A stretch of 64,000 nt of DNA, taken from assembly GCA_028023455.1 (NCBI GenBank), contig JAQFVV010006215.1, positions 568,580-632,579 of the forward strand, read 5' to 3'. A model generated the notes under the pieces. The model had not been told where the DNA came from. It made no database searches and was given only the letters and a program-made list of their open reading frames with translations. Origin of the DNA: Epiperipatus broadwayi (taxonomy: Eukaryota; Onychophora; Udeonychophora; Euonychophora; Peripatidae). A program made the position numbers and the translations under genes. Positions 61,465-64,000 of the stretch are shown one piece after another (position 1 is the first letter of the stretch; the number at the start of each line of letters is the position of its first letter).

Positions 61465-61991
61465 AAATGGACATTTAGGTTAAAGATAAGACGGCTGCTC
61501 TTATCTTTATAAAAGTACTATCTTGTGTCATGGTTTGGAAGATCCCTCTTGCGGCAAAATATCATTGATTATTGTGAATTTTAAAGTGCATTGAATACAA
61601 GTTAATGTCTGTTCAGACTATTTACATAAGCTCTTTGTGCACTCTATAAATTAATTACTACTTTTCAATAGTTTATAGAATTTCCAACATTAAAATCGTA
61701 CTATTAACTTGCTGTAAATCGCAAGATTTCACATAAGATAATTTGTAAAGAAAATAGTGGATTTAAACAGTGTAGAAAACAACTACTTCATGCCTCCAAA
61801 TTGAGATGTTTCAGATTCACCTATATAAATGGACATTTAGGTTAAAGATAAGATGGTTGCTCTTATCTTTATAAAAGTCGCTATCTTGTATCATGGTTTG
61901 GAAGATCTTTCTATCGGCAAAATATGCTAGATTATTGCAAATTTTAAAGCACGTTGAATACAGGTTAGTGCCTATTCAGACTATTTAAATA
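61465..61991 (+). repeat. Pair of ~165-bp direct repeats, 362 bp apart
   Basis: 61465-61629 and 61827-61991 share AAATGGACATTTAGGTTAAA, CTTATCTTTATAAAAGT, CATGGTTTGGAAGATC and TTCAGACTATTTA, about 88-90% alike by eye. They enclose 197 bases of unrelated sequence without coding potential. They could be a tandem duplication of a 362-bp unit or the terminal repeats of a miniature element. No primer site was found. Confidence 0.85.
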
Positions 61992-63124
61992 AATATGTTT
62001 TTAATTGATTGCATACGAATCTGAATGTTGGATAATTAACAAAGTTTGACTGATTGTTATATGTTGGAATTAAGAAGAAAAAATTAAATGTAAAATACAT
62101 GGATAAAAGAACAAAGAGACTTAATGAAGTTGAGTTGAACACTTCAATAGAAGCCAATAGATAGATATACAATCGAAATTTTACAATATCATAAAATATT
62201 GTGAAAAGTCTTAAGGAGAACCACGTGAGAGATGGGGGAAAGAGATAAGTATTTGTGAAATGTTATGGAAAAGACAAGTATAGACTGAAAAAACAGAAAA
62301 TTCAAAAATGATCTTTATTCTGCAGTGTATTGATACAGATTGAAAATGATGATGATCATGAGTTAACATTATCGAACTAATTACTAAAAGATAAACTAAT
62401 TTATAGAAGAATGAAGTTTTTTGTATTATTAAAGCTATATTGTTTGAAATGTACCTATTATTAAATTTTATTACAGTACTAATAACATTCTTTAACAATT
62501 AATTTAAATATTAACTTTCTACTTTTTATATTTGTTTAAATATCAACTGGAGGTTTTGTTTTTAACAAAACTCCTGTTAGATATGTAATCATTTTACTTG
62601 AAAAAATAAGTCAAGTTCAATTTTTGTACATTTGACATTTTCTTTTTAAACTCAGTAATATTTAATCAGCTGTTAAAAAAGAAAGAAAGAAAGAAAATGA
62701 CGCAATCCAAATTTTAACAAACCTTTGTTAAATAAAATATTGAAAAATGGTAAAATAGATTACGACTTTATATTGCGATCTAATAGCCTTTATTAGTAAT
62801 AGTATTTTTTGAGAGAAAGAAGAAAAATAGAGATAATTTAAATGTCAAAAGTCTTTATACATTATTTGACATATTTTCAATCTTTTTTGGAGTTGAAATT
62901 AAAATCTGCCTTTTAGATAGACTTGATTGGCTTATTACAATTAAGTGAAGAAAAAAACCGATAATTATTATTATTTTTTTTAATATGCAAACTGACACTT
63001 TATTTCAATAACGACTGCTTCAACATATATCAAGTGTTGTACTTTGCATTTATGAAATCGTAAAATATTCCGAGTCAAGTTGAATTTAATAAAAACAGCA
63101 ATCGATAATTTGTTACATCAAATT
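61992..63124. other. No gene recognised
   Basis: AT-rich. The two minus-strand frames at 61981-62172 and 62211-62498 are hydrophobic, AT-driven and without resemblance to any family. GAAA microsatellite near 62680. Confidence 0.5.
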
Positions 63125-63229
63125 ACAATATTACTTTTTTCTATTAGAAATTTATGATAAAATAAATCGAAATAGTTACAATATTACTTTTTCTATTAGA
63201 AATTTATGATAAAATAAATTGAAATAGTT
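63125..63229 (+). repeat. 53-bp tandem duplication
   Basis: ACAATATTACTTTTTTCTAT ... AAATAGTT at 63125-63177 is repeated at 63178-63229 with one T fewer and one C/T change. Beyond it, to 64000, I see only AT-rich sequence. Confidence 0.93.
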
Positions 63230-64000
63230 TATAAAGAAAGTATAACTGACTAAAAGGCTGTCATATTTTATTGCAATAAACAATATTCAAATCAAATAAT
63301 AGATATGACATTTATAAAATATAATAATGTAAATCAGTTTAGGGTATGTGTGTGTGTGATAAATCAATTACTTTATTATATCTTTTGATACATTTAAAAT
63401 TACCTTTAAAAATGAAATAGAAATGAAACTTAAAATATGAAAACTGACCAACTAATAACCTGATTAAAATGAGAATTAGATACCTAATAGTAAACTAGTA
63501 ACAAATATTTGTGGATTGAAACTAACATATGACTTGATTAAAAGAATATAGATCACATTTTGATATTATAATCAATTCTAAGAGTTTATGAATAAAGTTA
63601 GAGATGGAATATTTTGTTAAAAGTTAAGACAGTTTTTTTTTTTTTTTGCTTCTAAAATTTAGCTTTTAAAGATTTACACCTATACCAAATGATAATAATT
63701 TACAATGGTCCAGAATCTAGAATAATGTATTAAATATAAAAATAATACATATAATTTTAAATAAATAAACTTTAAATAAATTTTATGTAAAATAAATAGA
63801 TAAGTAAATATAAAACATTCTCCATTTCTTTCATGAATTATTCACACACACGTTTAGTTATCATTACAATTAAAATGATTATCGATAGCCATTCAACCAT
63901 AATTTAGTCATCTCTTTATTTTTATATTATATTGCATTCATAATACAAATGAAAACAAAACATCAACTTTAAACCAATAAAGATAATAGCGAAAATTAAA

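Overview
The window looks like nuclear DNA of an AT-rich invertebrate animal. It is intergenic or intronic sequence dominated by transposable elements and their remains. I recognise no host protein-coding gene, exon, rRNA or ordinary tRNA. The phylum cannot be fixed from the sequence. The mix of Penelope-like elements with GIY-YIG endonucleases, a Tx1/L1-like LINE, Ty3/gypsy gag, hAT and Tigger DNA transposons, tRNA-derived SINEs and very long ATCT/ACCT/GCCT microsatellites fits several invertebrate groups.

Layout. 0.2-3.5 kb: an old minus-strand non-LTR retrotransposon, interrupted by a 5'-truncated Tx1-like LINE. 4.9-7.5 kb: a hammerhead-ribozyme motif with a complete core, several foldback repeats and a hAT MITE with target-site duplication. 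11.1-17.4 kb: a nearly full-length Tx1/L1-like LINE whose two ORFs are broken by three single-base frameshifts. 17.8-26 kb: foldback repeats that carry hammerhead-like motifs, plus SINE pieces. 28.2-29.2 kb: a tetranucleotide satellite. 29.2-30.5 kb: a Tigger-type element. 39-44 kb: another hammerhead-bearing repeat and three SINE copies. 45.4-49.5 kb: a Penelope-like element next to an inverted partial copy, split by a hAT element (8-bp duplication CTTTACAT) that itself carries tandem hammerhead-bearing units. 52.8-53.3 kb: a 500-N gap. 53.7-56.4 kb: one LTR, primer site and broken gag of a gypsy element. 58-59.5 kb: a second Penelope-like element beside another hammerhead-like foldback.

The most interesting theme is small, non-coding, retro-inserted repeats with type I hammerhead architecture. 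Three copies of one family are bounded by exact 12-14 bp target-site duplications, and one occurrence is in tandem. At least three sequence families of hammerhead-like motifs sit in the same 64 kb as two Penelope-like elements. They look like Penelope-derived or retrozyme-like parasites. Cleavage activity and mobilisation by the Penelope elements are inferences. All element coordinates without a target-site duplication are approximate.
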